Counted from the first letter of the stretch, positions 7,703 to 18,144 are shown. The stretch is 48,356 nt of DNA from Aeromonas bivalvium (GCF_000819765.1 NZ_CDBT01000020.1:133805-182160); one strand, 5' to 3'. Notes: generated from the sequence alone by a model not told the origin. Numbers and translations: made by a program.

Positions 7703-9274
7703 ATGATAAGCCTGGATGATGTGGTCAGCCTCTCCCGAATACAGTTCGGCGCGACGGCGATGTTCCACTTTCTGTTTGTACCCCTCACCCTGGGGCTGTC
7801 CTGGATCCTGGTGATCGCCGAGTCGGCCTACGTGATGACCGGCAAGGTGATCTACAAGGACATCACCCGCTTCTGGGGCAAGCTGTTCGGTATCAACTTC
7901 GTCATGGGGGTCACCACCGGCATCACCCTGGAGTTCCAGTTCGGCACCAACTGGGCCTACTACTCCCACTATGTCGGCGACATCTTCGGCACCCCGCTGG
8001 CGGTGGAGGGGCTGATGGCCTTCTTCCTGGAGTCCACCCTGGTGGGTCTGTTCTTCTTCGGCTGGGACAAGCTCTCCCGTGGTCAGCACCTGCTGGTGAC
8101 CATGCTGGTGGCGCTTGGCTCCAACCTCTCCGCGCTCTGGATCCTCATTGCCAACGGCTGGATGCAAAACCCGGTCGGCGCCGAGTTCAACCCCATGACG
8201 ATGCGAATGGAGCTGGTGGACGTAGGAGCGGTGATCTTCAACCCTGTGGCCCAGGTCAAGTTCGTCCACACGGTGGCGGCGGGCTATGTGGCCGCCTCCC
8301 TGTTCGTGATGGGGGTGAGCAGCTGGTATCTGCTGCGTCGCATGGAGGTGCGCTTCGCCCTGCGATCCTTTGCCATCGCCTCGGGCTTTGGTCTGGCCGC
8401 CATCCTCTCGGTCATCGTGCTCGGGGACGAGTCGGGCTATCGCTCCGGCGAGGTGCAGAAGGTCAAGCTCGCCGCCATCGAGGCGGAGTGGGAGACCGAA
8501 CCCGCCCCTGCCTCCTTCACCCTGTTCGGCCTGCCGGATCAGCGCGCCGAGACCACTCACGCTGCCATCAAAATACCCTATCTGATGGGCATCATCGCCA
8601 CCCGCTCCCTGGATGAGCAGGTGACGGGTTTGAAAGATCTGAAGGCGCAGCACGAGGTGCGCATTCGCAGCGGCATGCAGGCGTTCGACGCCCTGGAGGC
8701 GCTGCGCTCAGACGGCAGCAATGCCGAGGCGAGAGCCACCTTCGAGCGCCACCGCGCGGATCTCGGCTACGGCCTGCTGCTGACCCCCTACGCCGCCGAT
8801 ATCGGCAAGGCGGACGAAGGGGCCATCGCCCGGGCGGTGGACGACTCCATCCCCCAGGTGGCGCCGCTGTTCTGGAGCTTCCGGCTGATGGTGGGCATAG
8901 GCGTGGTGCTGCTCGGGCTCTTTGGTGCCGCCTTCCTGCAGCTGTGCCGGGGCAAGCTGGTGCAATCGACCCGCCTGCTCAAGGCGCTGTTCTGGAGCAT
9001 ACCGCTGCCCTGGATTGCCATCGAGGCGGGCTGGTTCGTGGCCGAATTTGGCCGCCAGCCCTGGACCATCAGCGACGTGCTGCCGGTGTCCGCTTCCGTC
9101 TCCTTGCTGCAACCTGGGCAACTCTGGTTCAGCCTGATCGCCATCTTCCTTATCTACAGCACGCTGCTGGTGGTGGAGCTGTTCTTGTTGCGTCACGTGA
9201 TCCGCAAAGGGCCCGCCAGCCTGCAGACGGGTCGTTATCAAGGTGAAGTGTTGAAAAACGGGAGTCCCGTCTGA
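7703..9274 (+). CDS. cydA: cytochrome bd ubiquinol oxidase subunit I
   Basis: A 523-residue inner-membrane protein with very close resemblance to E. coli CydA. Heme-ligand candidates are His22 (FHFLFVPLT), His189 ([11 protein letters not shown]) and a Met in FRLMVGIG. It carries the long Q-loop ([17 protein letters not shown] followed by a ~70-residue insert), which marks the bd-I/bd-II group rather than the short-loop cyanide-insensitive CioA type. It oxidises ubiquinol and reduces O2 to water at low oxygen without pumping protons. Start ATG 7703 follows AGAGAG; an earlier ATG at 7682 lacks a site. First gene of cydABX. Confidence 0.95.
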   Translation: MISLDDVVSLSRIQFGATAMFHFLFVPLTLGLSWILVIAESAYVMTGKVIYKDITRFWGKLFGINFVMGVTTGITLEFQFGTNWAYYSHYVGDIFGTPLAVEGLMAFFLESTLVGLFFFGWDKLSRGQHLLVTMLVALGSNLSALWILIANGWMQNPVGAEFNPMTMRMELVDVGAVIFNPVAQVKFVHTVAAGYVAASLFVMGVSSWYLLRRMEVRFALRSFAIASGFGLAAILSVIVLGDESGYRSGEVQKVKLAAIEAEWETEPAPASFTLFGLPDQRAETTHAAIKIPYLMGIIATRSLDEQVTGLKDLKAQHEVRIRSGMQAFDALEALRSDGSNAEARATFERHRADLGYGLLLTPYAADIGKADEGAIARAVDDSIPQVAPLFWSFRLMVGIGVVLLGLFGAAFLQLCRGKLVQSTRLLKALFWSIPLPWIAIEAGWFVAEFGRQPWTISDVLPVSASVSLLQPGQLWFSLIAIFLIYSTLLVVELFLLRHVIRKGPASLQTGRYQGEVLKNGSPV

Positions 9275-10401
9275 TGGATTACGAAACCCTGAAACTCGTC
9301 TGGTGGGGGCTGGTGCTCTTCCTGCTCATCGGCTTCGTGGTGATGGATGGCTTCGATCTCGGGGTCGGCATGCTGCTCCCCGTGGTGGCCAAAACCGATG
9401 AGGAGCGGCGAGTGCTGCTCAACAGCGTTGGGCCCGTGTGGGAGGGCAACCAGGTGTGGCTCATCGCCGGTGCCGGTACCCTGTTCGCCGCCTGGCCCCT
9501 GGTCTATGCCGCCTCCTTCTCGGCGCTCTATGTGCCCTTCATGTTCCTGCTGTTCGGCCTCTTCCTGCGCCCGGTCGGCTTTGACTATCGCAGCAAGCTG
9601 CCGGATCCGAACTGGCGCCGCTGGTGGGACAGGGCCCTGGTGATGGGGGCCCTGCTGCCGACCCTGGTGTTTGGCGCGACCCTCGGCTTCTTGTTGCAAG
9701 GGCTGCCGTTTCGCTTCGACTCGGCCCTTCGCATCCACTACGGCGCCTTCGATTTCAACTGGCCGCTGCTGTTGACCTGCATGGGCACGGCGCTGGCTCT
9801 GCTGATGCTCCATGGTTGCAGCTTCCTGCAGTGCAAGACCCAAGGGGTGATAGCAGCGCGCTGCGCCCGCCAGAGCCGCTGGCTCGGCCCATTGGCGAGC
9901 ATTCTCTTTGCCCTCGGTGGTTTCTGGCTCAGCCAGATGCGCGGTTACCGGATAGCCGAGATAGGGGATCTCAACAGCGCCCTGACCCCCCTGATGAAGC
10001 AGGTGGTGACGGCGCCGGATGGCTGGTTTGGCAACTTCGTGGCGCACCCTGTGCTCTGGGCTGTGCCGGCCCTCGGCCTCCTGCTGCCGCTCTTGAGCAC
10101 GCTGGCAAGCCACCTTGGCCGGGCGCGGCTGGCGATCGTCGCCAGCGGTGGTGCCTGCGCCGCCATGATGCTGACCGTGGCCATCGCCCTCTTCCCCTTC
10201 GTGCTGCCCTCGTCCCTGGATCCGTCGAGCAGCCTGACCCTGTGGGACGGCACCTCCAGCGAGGGCACCCTGCTCATCATGCTAGGCATAGTCGCCGTGC
10301 TGATGCCCATCAATCTGGGCTACACCCTCTGGGTCTACTGGGTGGCGCGGGGCAAGATGAGTACCGAGCAGGTGCGCCAGCAGGGCCATAGCCTCTACTA
10401 A
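9274..10401 (+). CDS. cydB: cytochrome bd ubiquinol oxidase subunit II
   Basis: A 375-residue membrane protein with about eight to nine helices. Characteristic segments include [14 protein letters not shown] near the N-terminus, [12 protein letters not shown], and [14 protein letters not shown]; the last residues HSLY match the usual CydB end. It forms the heterodimer with CydA and provides a structural scaffold and ubiquinone or oxygen-channel side. ATG overlaps the cydA stop codon by one base (TGATG), so translation is coupled. Confidence 0.95.
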   Translation: MDYETLKLVWWGLVLFLLIGFVVMDGFDLGVGMLLPVVAKTDEERRVLLNSVGPVWEGNQVWLIAGAGTLFAAWPLVYAASFSALYVPFMFLLFGLFLRPVGFDYRSKLPDPNWRRWWDRALVMGALLPTLVFGATLGFLLQGLPFRFDSALRIHYGAFDFNWPLLLTCMGTALALLMLHGCSFLQCKTQGVIAARCARQSRWLGPLASILFALGGFWLSQMRGYRIAEIGDLNSALTPLMKQVVTAPDGWFGNFVAHPVLWAVPALGLLLPLLSTLASHLGRARLAIVASGGACAAMMLTVAIALFPFVLPSSLDPSSSLTLWDGTSSEGTLLIMLGIVAVLMPINLGYTLWVYWVARGKMSTEQVRQQGHSLY

Positions 10402-10425
10402 CACGGGAATTGAGGAGTCTTCGAT

Positions 10426-10539
10426 ATGTGGTATTTCACCTGGATACTGGGGCTGGGGTTTGCCCTGCTGTGCGGCCTGGTCAATCTGCTCTGGCTGGAG
10501 GCGCGCTGGGCCGCCGACGAGGATCTCAAGGAGTCTTGA
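10426..10539 (+). CDS. cydX: cytochrome bd small subunit CydX
   Basis: A 37-residue single-helix membrane peptide beginning MWYFTWILGLGFALLCG, the invariant CydX opening, with an acidic C-terminal tail. CydX packs against CydA helices and stabilises the heme site. GAGGAG lies 8 bases before ATG 10426, 24 bp after cydB. No ybgE-like gene follows, because a terminator is 24 bp downstream. Confidence 0.92.
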   Translation: MWYFTWILGLGFALLCGLVNLLWLEARWAADEDLKES

Positions 10540-10563
10540 TCCGCTCTTTTTTGCCAATGAAAG

Positions 10564-10586
10564 AGGCCGACACTGGGTGTCGGCCT
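10564..10586. terminator. bidirectional terminator between cydX and the YdhP-like gene
   Basis: Arms AGGCCGACAC and GTGTCGGCCT with a 3-base loop between two convergent genes. The left flank carries the same 20 bases, GCCAATGAAAGAGGCCGACA, as the glpK/yafC terminator at 15593-15620. Confidence 0.7.
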
Positions 10587-10602
10587 TGTCGTCTGTGGGA
10601 GG

Positions 10603-11775
10603 TTAAACCGCCAGCGCCAGTTTGGCTTCGCGCTTCTCGCTTGCATGGGTGAGGCCATAGGCCAGCAGCACGATGAGGGCCCCGATCCAGGGGGTGTGCA
10701 TCAACCCCAGGTGCTCCACCACAAAACCGCCAACGACAGAGCCCAGGGCGATGCCGACGTTGAAGGCGGCGATATTGAGGCCGGAGGCCACGTCCACGGC
10801 GTTCGGGGTATGGCGCTCGGCCTGTTTCACCACCAGCACCTGCAGGCCCGGCACGTTGCCAAACGCGAAGGCACCCCACACCAGCACGGTGAGCACCGCC
10901 AGCACAGGGTGGGGCGCCGTGAAGGTGAGCATCAGCAGGATGAGTGCCAGGCCGCCAAACATCAGCTTCAGCGCGGGCAGCGGGCCCATCTTGTCCGCCA
11001 GCTTGCCGCCCCAGATGTTGCCGACCGCCACCGAGACTCCGTACACCAGCAGGATCAGGCTCACCGCATTGGCACCGAAACCGCTCACCTGCTGCAAGAT
11101 GGGGGCGAGGAAGGTAAAGGCGGTGAAGGCGCCGCCGTAACCCAGGGCCGTCTTGGCGTAGACCATCAGCAGCGGCTTGTGGGTCAGCACGGCGAGCTGC
11201 TCGCGGATAGTGGAGGCTGTCCCCTTGGGCAGGTTGCTCGGGATCAGCAGCAGGCTACCGACCATGGCGATGACCCCGAGTGCGCTCACCACCAGGAAGG
11301 TCTCGCGCCAGCCGAACTGCTGACCAATCCAGGTGCCGAGCGGCACGCCTGTCACCAGGGCGACGGTCAGGCCGCTGAACATGATGGCGATGGCGCTCGC
11401 CGCCTTCTCTTTGGCCACCAGACCGGTGGCTATGGTGGAACCCACCGAGAAGAAGACCCCGTGGGCCAGGCCGGTGAGGATGCGGGCGACGATCAGGCTC
11501 TCGTAGCCGGGGGCCTGCCAGGCCAGCAGGTTGCCGGCGGTGAAGAGCGCCATCAGGCCCCCCAGCAGCCACTTGCGCGGCAGCTTGCCGGTGAGCGCCG
11601 TTAAGATCGGCGCGCCTATGGCGACGCCCAGGGCGTAGAGGCTGACCAGCAGGCCCGCCGAGGGGAGCGAGACATTGAGCTGCTCGGCTATGGTGGGGAT
11701 CAGCCCCACTATTACAAATTCGGTGGTGCCGATCGCGAAGGCACTCAGGGTGAGGGCAAATAACGCCAGTGGCAT
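10603..11775 (-). CDS. MFS transporter, YdhP/AraJ-like (DHA1 family)
   Basis: A 390-residue 12-helix inner-membrane transporter. The opening LFALTLSAFAIGTTEFVIVGLIPTIA and the loop-2 segment near SLYALGVAIGAPILTAL are the signature of the AraJ/YdhP/PbuE subgroup of drug:H+ antiporter-1 transporters. AAGGAG lies 6 bases before ATG 11775. Likely an exporter of sugars, purines or drugs; the substrate is not predictable. It converges on cydABX and shares a terminator with it. Confidence 0.87.
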   Translation of the reverse strand: MPLALFALTLSAFAIGTTEFVIVGLIPTIAEQLNVSLPSAGLLVSLYALGVAIGAPILTALTGKLPRKWLLGGLMALFTAGNLLAWQAPGYESLIVARILTGLAHGVFFSVGSTIATGLVAKEKAASAIAIMFSGLTVALVTGVPLGTWIGQQFGWRETFLVVSALGVIAMVGSLLLIPSNLPKGTASTIREQLAVLTHKPLLMVYAKTALGYGGAFTAFTFLAPILQQVSGFGANAVSLILLVYGVSVAVGNIWGGKLADKMGPLPALKLMFGGLALILLMLTFTAPHPVLAVLTVLVWGAFAFGNVPGLQVLVVKQAERHTPNAVDVASGLNIAAFNVGIALGSVVGGFVVEHLGLMHTPWIGALIVLLAYGLTHASEKREAKLALAV

Positions 11776-11846
11776 ACAAACTCCTTGGATAGTGGCTCCC
11801 GACGGGAGAATGGCGCCAGTATGCCGATGAGCTTTGTTGGCAAAAA

Positions 11847-11860
11847 TGACGGTAACGTCA
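11847..11860. promoter_or_regulatory. candidate operator TGACG-N4-CGTCA
   Basis: A perfect 5-bp inverted repeat (TGACG GTAA CGTCA) 72 bp upstream of the YdhP-like gene in an AT-rich patch. It fits a small dimeric regulator site. The regulator is not identified. Confidence 0.4.
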
Positions 11861-12037
11861 AATTACTTTTGCTAAATCAGCAGCAATGGAGCCGTGGAAT
11901 GGGGTAGAGGGAGTGCCCGAGGCAGCGGAGGCAAAGCGCGTAGAAGCAAGGTGTACAGACCGAGCTGGGAACAAAGAGGAAAGGGGCAAGGGAAGGGGGC
12001 TGCTGCGCGGGCGGCGGTGGCGCGCGGTATTGGAGAC

Positions 12038-12068
12038 AAAAAAAGCGGGAGGCACTGGGCCTCCCGCT
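12038..12068 (-). terminator. strong rho-independent terminator, minus strand
   Basis: Stem AGCGGGAGGC / GCCTCCCGCT with a 5-base loop; on the minus strand it is followed by a run of T (six more bases). It is about 200 bp beyond the dkgB stop codon, so either dkgB has a long structured 3' end or an unrecognised small RNA ends here. Confidence 0.8.
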
Positions 12069-12099
12069 GGTGTTCAAGAATGTCATTAGAGCGTTATTT

Positions 12100-12216
12100 G
12101 CTCCCTTCTCCCCTTGCGGGAGAAGGGTTGGGGATGAGGGGGAGCTATCGGGTTAAAGGTCTAATGACCTATAAAGAGGAGCTTGCCCTCACCCTCTCCC
12201 ACAGGGAGAGGGGAGC
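12100..12216. repeat. REP-like bipartite inverted repeat
   Basis: Left unit 12100-12140 (begins GCTCCCTTCTCCCC, ends GATGAGGG) is inverted relative to right unit 12186-12216 (begins CCCTCACCCTCTCCC, ends GGGGAGC). Each unit is itself a hairpin (CTTCTCCC..GGGAGAAG and CCTCTCCC..GGGAGAGG). Two oppositely oriented REP-type hairpins around a 45-bp spacer resemble BIME or MITE-like intergenic elements common in gammaproteobacteria. Confidence 0.7.
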
Positions 12217-12268
12217 ACTTCGTGGGCTCATGGTACTCAATCTTGCTATTTGATGAGCCGTTGTCAGC

Positions 12269-13072
12269 TTAATCCCACTTTGGGGCGAAGTCCGGGTTGG
12301 CGCAGCGCTCGCCCCGCTCCAGGGTGGCAATCTGTGCCATCTCCTCGGGGCTGAGTTGCACCTTGAGGGCGGCCAGGTTGGCGGCGAGATTCTCCCGCTT
12401 GGTGGAGCTTGGGATCACCGTCATGCCCTGGGCCAGCAGCCAGGCCAGGGACACCTGGGCCGCCGAGACGCCGTGGCGCTTGCCTATCTCCATCAGCAGC
12501 GGCTCGCTCAGCACCTTGCCATAGGCCAGCGGCATATAGGCGGTGATGGCAATGCCCTGATCCTGGCAGAACTCCACCACCTTGCGGTTTTGCAGCAGGG
12601 GATGGATCTCCACCTGTTGGTGGGCGATGGCACCCGGCCCCAGGATAGCGATGGCTTCTTTAAGCTGGGCGACCGTGAAGTTGGAGACCCCGATCTCCCG
12701 GGTCAGGCCACGGGCTTTGGCCTCGGCCAGCTGCTCCAGATAGACCGCCATCGGCACCTCATCCTTGGGGGAGGGCCAGTGAATAAGCGCCAGATCCAGA
12801 TAGTCGGTGCGCAGTTTCTCCAGGCTCAGCTCCAGGCTCGGGATCACCTTGCCCGGGCCAAATTCGCTGATCCACACCTTGGTGGTCAGGTAGATATCCT
12901 GGCGGGGGACGCCACTTTCGCTCATCAGCTGGCCCACTTCGGCCTCGTTGTCATAGATCTGGGCGGTATCTATGTGGCGATAGCCGAGATCCAGACCCTG
13001 CAGCAGGGAGTCGCGCAGGGGCTGATCTTTCAGGCGAAAGGTACCAAGACCCAGGTTGGGCATCTTCATCAT
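12269..13072 (-). CDS. dkgB: 2,5-diketo-D-gluconate / methylglyoxal reductase (aldo-keto reductase)
   Basis: A 267-residue aldo-keto reductase, the same length as E. coli DkgB. The tetrad is visible: Asp in HIDTAQIYDNEAEVG together with its Tyr, Lys in LTTKVW, and His in LALIHWPSP; IPSSTKRENL is the NADPH phosphate-binding loop. It reduces keto-aldehydes such as methylglyoxal and 2,5-diketogluconate with NADPH in the cytoplasm. Three consecutive ATG codons (13075, 13072, 13069) follow GAGG; 13072 gives good spacing and the family length. The nearby yafC gene (14581) supports the dkgB/yafB assignment because the two are neighbours in E. coli. Confidence 0.88.
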   Translation of the reverse strand: MMKMPNLGLGTFRLKDQPLRDSLLQGLDLGYRHIDTAQIYDNEAEVGQLMSESGVPRQDIYLTTKVWISEFGPGKVIPSLELSLEKLRTDYLDLALIHWPSPKDEVPMAVYLEQLAEAKARGLTREIGVSNFTVAQLKEAIAILGPGAIAHQQVEIHPLLQNRKVVEFCQDQGIAITAYMPLAYGKVLSEPLLMEIGKRHGVSAAQVSLAWLLAQGMTVIPSSTKRENLAANLAALKVQLSPEEMAQIATLERGERCANPDFAPKWD

Positions 13073-13161
13073 CATATTCCTCAAGTTATTGTTTCTACGC
13101 TCAATATTGTGTCGGCCCATCCTCGCATCCAGGGCGGGCAGAGGACAGGCCGCAGCTGGAT

Positions 13162-13452
13162 TCAGGCTAGCTGATAGCGGCGAACACTGGTGCTGGCAAA
13201 CCAGCCCCGGGTGTTGGCCATGAAGGCGAGAAAATGGGGCTGCTGCTGGTGGGCACTGAGCGCCGCATCGCTCTCCCACTCCTCGTGCAGCATCCAGCCA
13301 TGGGGGCTCTCCAGGCTCTGGTGCAACTGGTAGCAAAGGCACCCCGGCTCTTGCAGGGTAGCCGCTATCAAGGGGTCCAAGGCGGCGCGACACTCGGCGG
13401 TGAATTCGGGTTTGGCCTCAAGCTCGGCAATCACTGTGATGGGGGATGACAT
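13162..13452 (-). CDS. antibiotic-biosynthesis-monooxygenase (ABM) domain protein
   Basis: A 96-residue ferredoxin-like ABM domain protein. The segments ITVIAELEAKPE, CLCYQLHQSLESP and HEEWESDAALSAH are the typical strand-helix elements of the YgiN/ABM family, whose members are small dimeric cofactor-free quinol or heme mono-oxygenases. ATG 13452 is preferred, with GAGGTG just upstream. It lies 89 bp before dkgB on the same strand, so it may be part of a carbonyl- or quinone-detoxification unit (inference). Confidence 0.82.
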   Translation of the reverse strand: MSSPITVIAELEAKPEFTAECRAALDPLIAATLQEPGCLCYQLHQSLESPHGWMLHEEWESDAALSAHQQQPHFLAFMANTRGWFASTSVRRYQLA

Positions 13453-13606
13453 GGGCACCTCTTTGCTAAAACGACGGTCAGTATGCCCCCGGCAGACTGG
13501 GGGAAACAGGGCAGCAGTCGCAAAACACTATTGAGGTGAGTGCAGCAATGTGGCCTCCCCATGGCGGGTCGTGGTGCAGGTGGGCCAGGGGGAGGGCAGA
13601 GTATGA

Positions 13607-13972
13607 TCAGGTGCTGGCCGGTTCCGACCAGACCGCAAACTCGTTGCCGCTGGGCTCGACAAAGTGGAAGCGGCGGCCGCCGGGGAAGTCGAACAGCGGG
13701 CGGTTGATGATGCCGCCATGGTGCTGCACCTTGGCCTGGGTGGCCGCAATGTCGGCGCTGTAGAACACCAGCAGGGCGCCCCCCTGATGGCTGTGACTGC
13801 ATATATCTGCGCGGTAGAAGCCGCCATCCAGCCCTTCCCCTTCGAAGGCGCAATAATCGGGGCCGTAGTCCGCGAACTGCCAGCCAAAGGCGGCGGTGAA
13901 GAAGGCCTTGGTCGCGGCGAGATCCCTGGCCGCAAACTCCACATAGTTCAGTTTTTCATGGGCCCTGGTCAT
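13607..13972 (-). CDS. VOC-family (glyoxalase/bleomycin-resistance-like) protein
   Basis: A 121-residue vicinal-oxygen-chelate protein. Opening LNYVEFAARDLAATKAFFTAAFGWQF is the standard first beta-alpha unit; the second half ends with HFVEPSGNEFAVWSE, where Glu is a likely metal ligand. Many such proteins are lyase-like or binding proteins of unknown substrate. ATG 13972 follows AAGGAG by 6 bases; an upstream in-frame ATG (13990) lacks a site. It is on the same strand as the ABM and dkgB genes. Confidence 0.85.
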   Translation of the reverse strand: MTRAHEKLNYVEFAARDLAATKAFFTAAFGWQFADYGPDYCAFEGEGLDGGFYRADICSHSHQGGALLVFYSADIAATQAKVQHHGGIINRPLFDFPGGRRFHFVEPSGNEFAVWSEPAST

Positions 13973-14010
13973 AAGGGTCTCCTTGTCCATGTCGGTGGTT
14001 ATGTCGGTTG

Positions 14011-14385
14011 TCAGCCTTGCTGGGGGCGGCTCGTGGAGTGTGCCAAGGTATCCCAGGGGGTCAGCTTGAGTTGCTTGCGCCGAAACCAGAGCCAGGTCGC
14101 CATCAGCAGACCGAGCCCTATGCCGAACAGGGCGCTCTGGCGCAGGGCGAATGCCGGGCTCACCTCATGCTGCCAGCCGAGGTACCACATCAACACCCCC
14201 CAGATGGCACCTGTTGGCAGACCAAAAGCAAGTAGGTTGACCAGAAAGCGTTCATGGTGGGGCGGTCTGAGTCGCAGGCCCAGCCTGCGCAGCAGTCTGC
14301 ACAGGGGCGGATTGTAGTTGGCGTGCCACACGCCTTTGCTTTCCAGCTCCTGGTGGGCTGCCGCCAACCGCTCTTCAAAGTTCAT
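14011..14385 (-). CDS. DUF6404-like membrane protein
   Basis: A 124-residue protein opening MNFEERLAAAHQELESKGVW, then a cationic stretch (residues about 35-50), and two hydrophobic helices (about 55-75 and 88-106). The opening and two-helix layout match small conserved gammaproteobacterial proteins of the DUF6404 type; function unknown. AAGGA lies about 9 bases before ATG 14385, which excludes a longer upstream frame. It is probably inserted in the inner membrane and transcribed with the following VOC gene (38-bp gap). Confidence 0.7.
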   Translation of the reverse strand: MNFEERLAAAHQELESKGVWHANYNPPLCRLLRRLGLRLRPPHHERFLVNLLAFGLPTGAIWGVLMWYLGWQHEVSPAFALRQSALFGIGLGLLMATWLWFRRKQLKLTPWDTLAHSTSRPQQG

Positions 14386-14580
14386 GATGTTTATCCTTGC
14401 AATGGTGTGGCGCCATACGGTGCCTTCTTGGTGGTATTGTATCGGCAAGGCGGGTTGGCGGTTTGAGCTGGCCATCACGTTGTTTATCTGTGGAAATAAA
14501 GAATGTGGCCCCCTGTCTGCCTTGCCAACCCAGGGCCATTGCGCCTATAAAGCCCCATGACTCTTGCCAGGATGACAACA

Positions 14581-15483
14581 ATGAAGACCCATTCCGATGA
14601 ACTGACCCTGTTCGTGGCCGTGGTGGAGGCGGGCAGCTTTCGCCAGGCGGCGGAGAACCTCGGCATGGACAACTCCGTGGTGAGTCGCGGCATCAAGCGA
14701 CTCGAAGAGAAGCTCGCCACCCTGCTGCTCAACCGCACCACGAGGCGGGTCAGCCTGACCGAGGAGGGGAGCTGGTTCTATCAGCGGGCGGTGAAGATTT
14801 TGAGCGAGATGAGCGAGGCGGAAGGGCTGCTGCTGATGCGCCGGGAACAACCCGAAGGGGTGTTGAGGGTCGATGCCGCCACCCCTTTCATCCTGCACCG
14901 GCTGGTGCCCATCATAGGGGAGTTTCGCCGCCGCTACCCCGGCATAGAGCTGCAACTGCACAGCTCCGAGGGTTTCATCAACCTGATGGAGCGACGGGTG
15001 GACATGGCCATTCGCATCGGCGAGCTGAGCGACTCCTCCCTGCGGGCCCTGCCCCTTGGCCGCTCTAGGCTGCGCCTGCTGGCATCCCCCGCTTACCTGA
15101 GCGAGCGCGGCACCCCGCGCCAGCCGGCTGACTTGCTGGCGGGCCACGAGCTGCTCGGTTTTTTGCACCCCGATCACCTCAACCACTGGCCGCTCTTGAG
15201 TGCGGAGCAGGGGGACAGATTCCCCATCACCCCGACCCTGAGGGCCAGCAGCGGCGAGACCCTGCGCCAGCTGGCGCTGCGTGGGCAGGGGATCGTCTGC
15301 CTGTCGGATTTCATGACGGGGGAGGACAGGGCGAGCGGTGCCCTGGTGGAAGTGCTGGCCCGCAGCAACAGCGGCGCCTCGCGCCCCATCAACGGGGTCT
15401 TCTACTCCGATGCCCAGCGGGACATACGGCTGCGGGTCTGGCTCGATTTCCTCAAAGAGCAGCTCGGCGCCGAGGCCTTGTAG
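14581..15483 (+). CDS. yafC: LysR-family regulator, YafC-like
   Basis: A 300-residue LysR regulator: HTH at residues about 2-60 (FRQAAENLGMDNSVVSRGIKRLEEKL), effector-binding domain thereafter, with RVDMAIRIGELSDSSLRALPLG typical of the CrgA/DmlR/YafC subgroup. I recall close resemblance to E. coli YafC, whose gene lies next to dkgB (yafB) there, and dkgB is 1.5 kb away here. ATG 14581 is used; upstream ATGs at 14557 and 14572 are in frame, but AGGA sits right for 14581. It is divergent from the small membrane-protein gene; targets are unknown. Confidence 0.82.
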   Translation: MKTHSDELTLFVAVVEAGSFRQAAENLGMDNSVVSRGIKRLEEKLATLLLNRTTRRVSLTEEGSWFYQRAVKILSEMSEAEGLLLMRREQPEGVLRVDAATPFILHRLVPIIGEFRRRYPGIELQLHSSEGFINLMERRVDMAIRIGELSDSSLRALPLGRSRLRLLASPAYLSERGTPRQPADLLAGHELLGFLHPDHLNHWPLLSAEQGDRFPITPTLRASSGETLRQLALRGQGIVCLSDFMTGEDRASGALVEVLARSNSGASRPINGVFYSDAQRDIRLRVWLDFLKEQLGAEAL

Positions 15484-15500
15484 GTGGCGGCCAGGGCGTT

Positions 15501-15542
15501 GCACCCTCTGCCGACCCCTCTTTGCCAGAAGGGAGAGAGTGC
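15501..15542. repeat. imperfect REP-like hairpin downstream of yafC
   Basis: Outer arms GCACCCTCT and AGAGAGTGC (one mismatch) and inner arms CCCCTCT / AGAAGGG (one mismatch) form a long hairpin in a purine/pyrimidine-biased sequence. It is similar in style to the units at 12100-12216. Confidence 0.4.
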
Positions 15543-15592
15543 ATGCCTTTCCTGACGAAGGGGAGGGGCGAGGTGCTTGCGAGCGCCAATGA

Positions 15593-15620
15593 AAGAGGCC
15601 GACATCCCTGTCGGCCTCTT
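15593..15620. terminator. bidirectional terminator between yafC and glpK
   Basis: Perfect 12-bp arms AAGAGGCCGACA / TGTCGGCCTCTT around TCCC, between convergent genes. It shares its left flank with the terminator at 10564-10586. Confidence 0.75.
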
Positions 15621-15651
15621 GTCTATCTGACGGATGGGACAGGTCGCACCA

Positions 15652-17187
<1,536 letters not shown>

Positions 17188-18036
17188 TTAGGCGGCGGCC
17201 TCTTCTTTGTTAGACAGCTTGGCGGCGTCTTCGGTCGCGACGCGGTTGCCCGGCACGCAGGGCGCCAGCACTTTCACATAGAGAGCGGTACCCAGCTGGG
17301 CGCCAACGATGGGGCCGAGGATGGGTACCCAGAAGTAGGGGTTGTCGCGACCGCCGGTCAGGGCCATGTCGCCCCAGCCTGCGAAGAAGGCGAACAATTT
17401 GGGACCGAAATCACGGGCCGGGTTCATGGCAAAGCCGGTCAAGGGGCCGAGAGAGGCGCCGATCACCGCGATCAGGATGCCGATGAGCAGGGCGGCGGCG
17501 AAGCCTTTGGGGCCGCCATTGTTCGCATCCCCCAGGGCCATGATGCCCAGCATCAGCACGGCGGTGATCACCAGCTCGACCGCGAACGCCTGCATGTTGC
17601 TGAGCAGGGCATTGGGGTAGGTGGAGAAGATGCCGGCGGTGCCGAGGCTCTCGACGCTGCCGCGCACCACGCCATGGGTCAGTTCCCACTGGGTGAACAG
17701 GTTGGCGTAGAGGAAGTAGACCAGGGCGGCGGAGGCGAAGGCGCCCGCTATCTGGGCGATGATGAAGGGCACCACCTTGCGCTTGTCGAAGCCGCAGAAG
17801 GTCATCAGCGCCAGGGTGACCGCCGGGTTCAGGTGAGCGCCTGATATGCCGCCGGTCACATAGATGGCGATGGCCACCCCCATGCCCCAGGTGATGGAGA
17901 TTTCCCACTGGCCGAAGTTGGCGCCGGCCAGCACCAGGGCCGCCACGCAACCGACGCCGAAGAAGATCAGCAGGCCGGTGCCGATAAATTCGGCGAGGCA
18001 CTCGCCGAGCAGGGTATTGGGTCTTTGTATGCTCAT
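17188..18036 (-). CDS. glpF: glycerol facilitator (aquaglyceroporin)
   Basis: A 282-residue MIP channel with six helices and two half-helices. The two pore motifs are the first NPA (GAHLNPAVT) and the second (GFAMNPARDFGP), with the Asp after the second NPA typical of glycerol channels rather than water channels. It lets glycerol cross the inner membrane passively. ATG 18036 follows AAGGA with a long 10-base spacer; the longer upstream frame would cover regulatory DNA. glpF heads the glpFK operon, divergent from glpT, with GlpR- and CRP-like sites between. Confidence 0.96.
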   Translation of the reverse strand: MSIQRPNTLLGECLAEFIGTGLLIFFGVGCVAALVLAGANFGQWEISITWGMGVAIAIYVTGGISGAHLNPAVTLALMTFCGFDKRKVVPFIIAQIAGAFASAALVYFLYANLFTQWELTHGVVRGSVESLGTAGIFSTYPNALLSNMQAFAVELVITAVLMLGIMALGDANNGGPKGFAAALLIGILIAVIGASLGPLTGFAMNPARDFGPKLFAFFAGWGDMALTGGRDNPYFWVPILGPIVGAQLGTALYVKVLAPCVPGNRVATEDAAKLSNKEEAAA

Positions 18037-18144
18037 ACCGTTAGATTCCTTTTTATCCACCCACAGACAGGTTTTGATATTCCATGTTTTCAGTCCACTT
18101 GGTCTCGACACCGTACTTGTTGTTTTTTGAACCTGCGCAAACGT

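Larger units (their letters stand above)
11861..12268. other. non-coding spacer between the YdhP-like gene and dkgB
   Basis: The left part (about 11886-12037) is strongly purine-rich on the plus strand and shows no convincing gene: its frames have no family resemblance. The right part holds a minus-strand terminator (12038-12068) and a REP-like inverted repeat (12100-12216), listed separately. Confidence 0.6.

Noticed and set aside
7703..10539. Cyanide-insensitive CioAB-type oxidase
   Set aside because: CydA has the long Q-loop and CydX follows, fitting the bd-I/bd-II group.
11894..12253. Open frames of 65-119 codons in the spacer before dkgB
   Set aside because: Amino-acid content is purine-strand driven (Gly/Arg/Lys-rich), the frame crosses the terminator and REP-like element, and no family resemblance is seen.
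12269..13393. N-terminal extension of DkgB of about 107 residues
   Set aside because: It overlaps the ABM gene on the same strand in another frame and DkgB-family proteins start at the MPNLGLGTF region.
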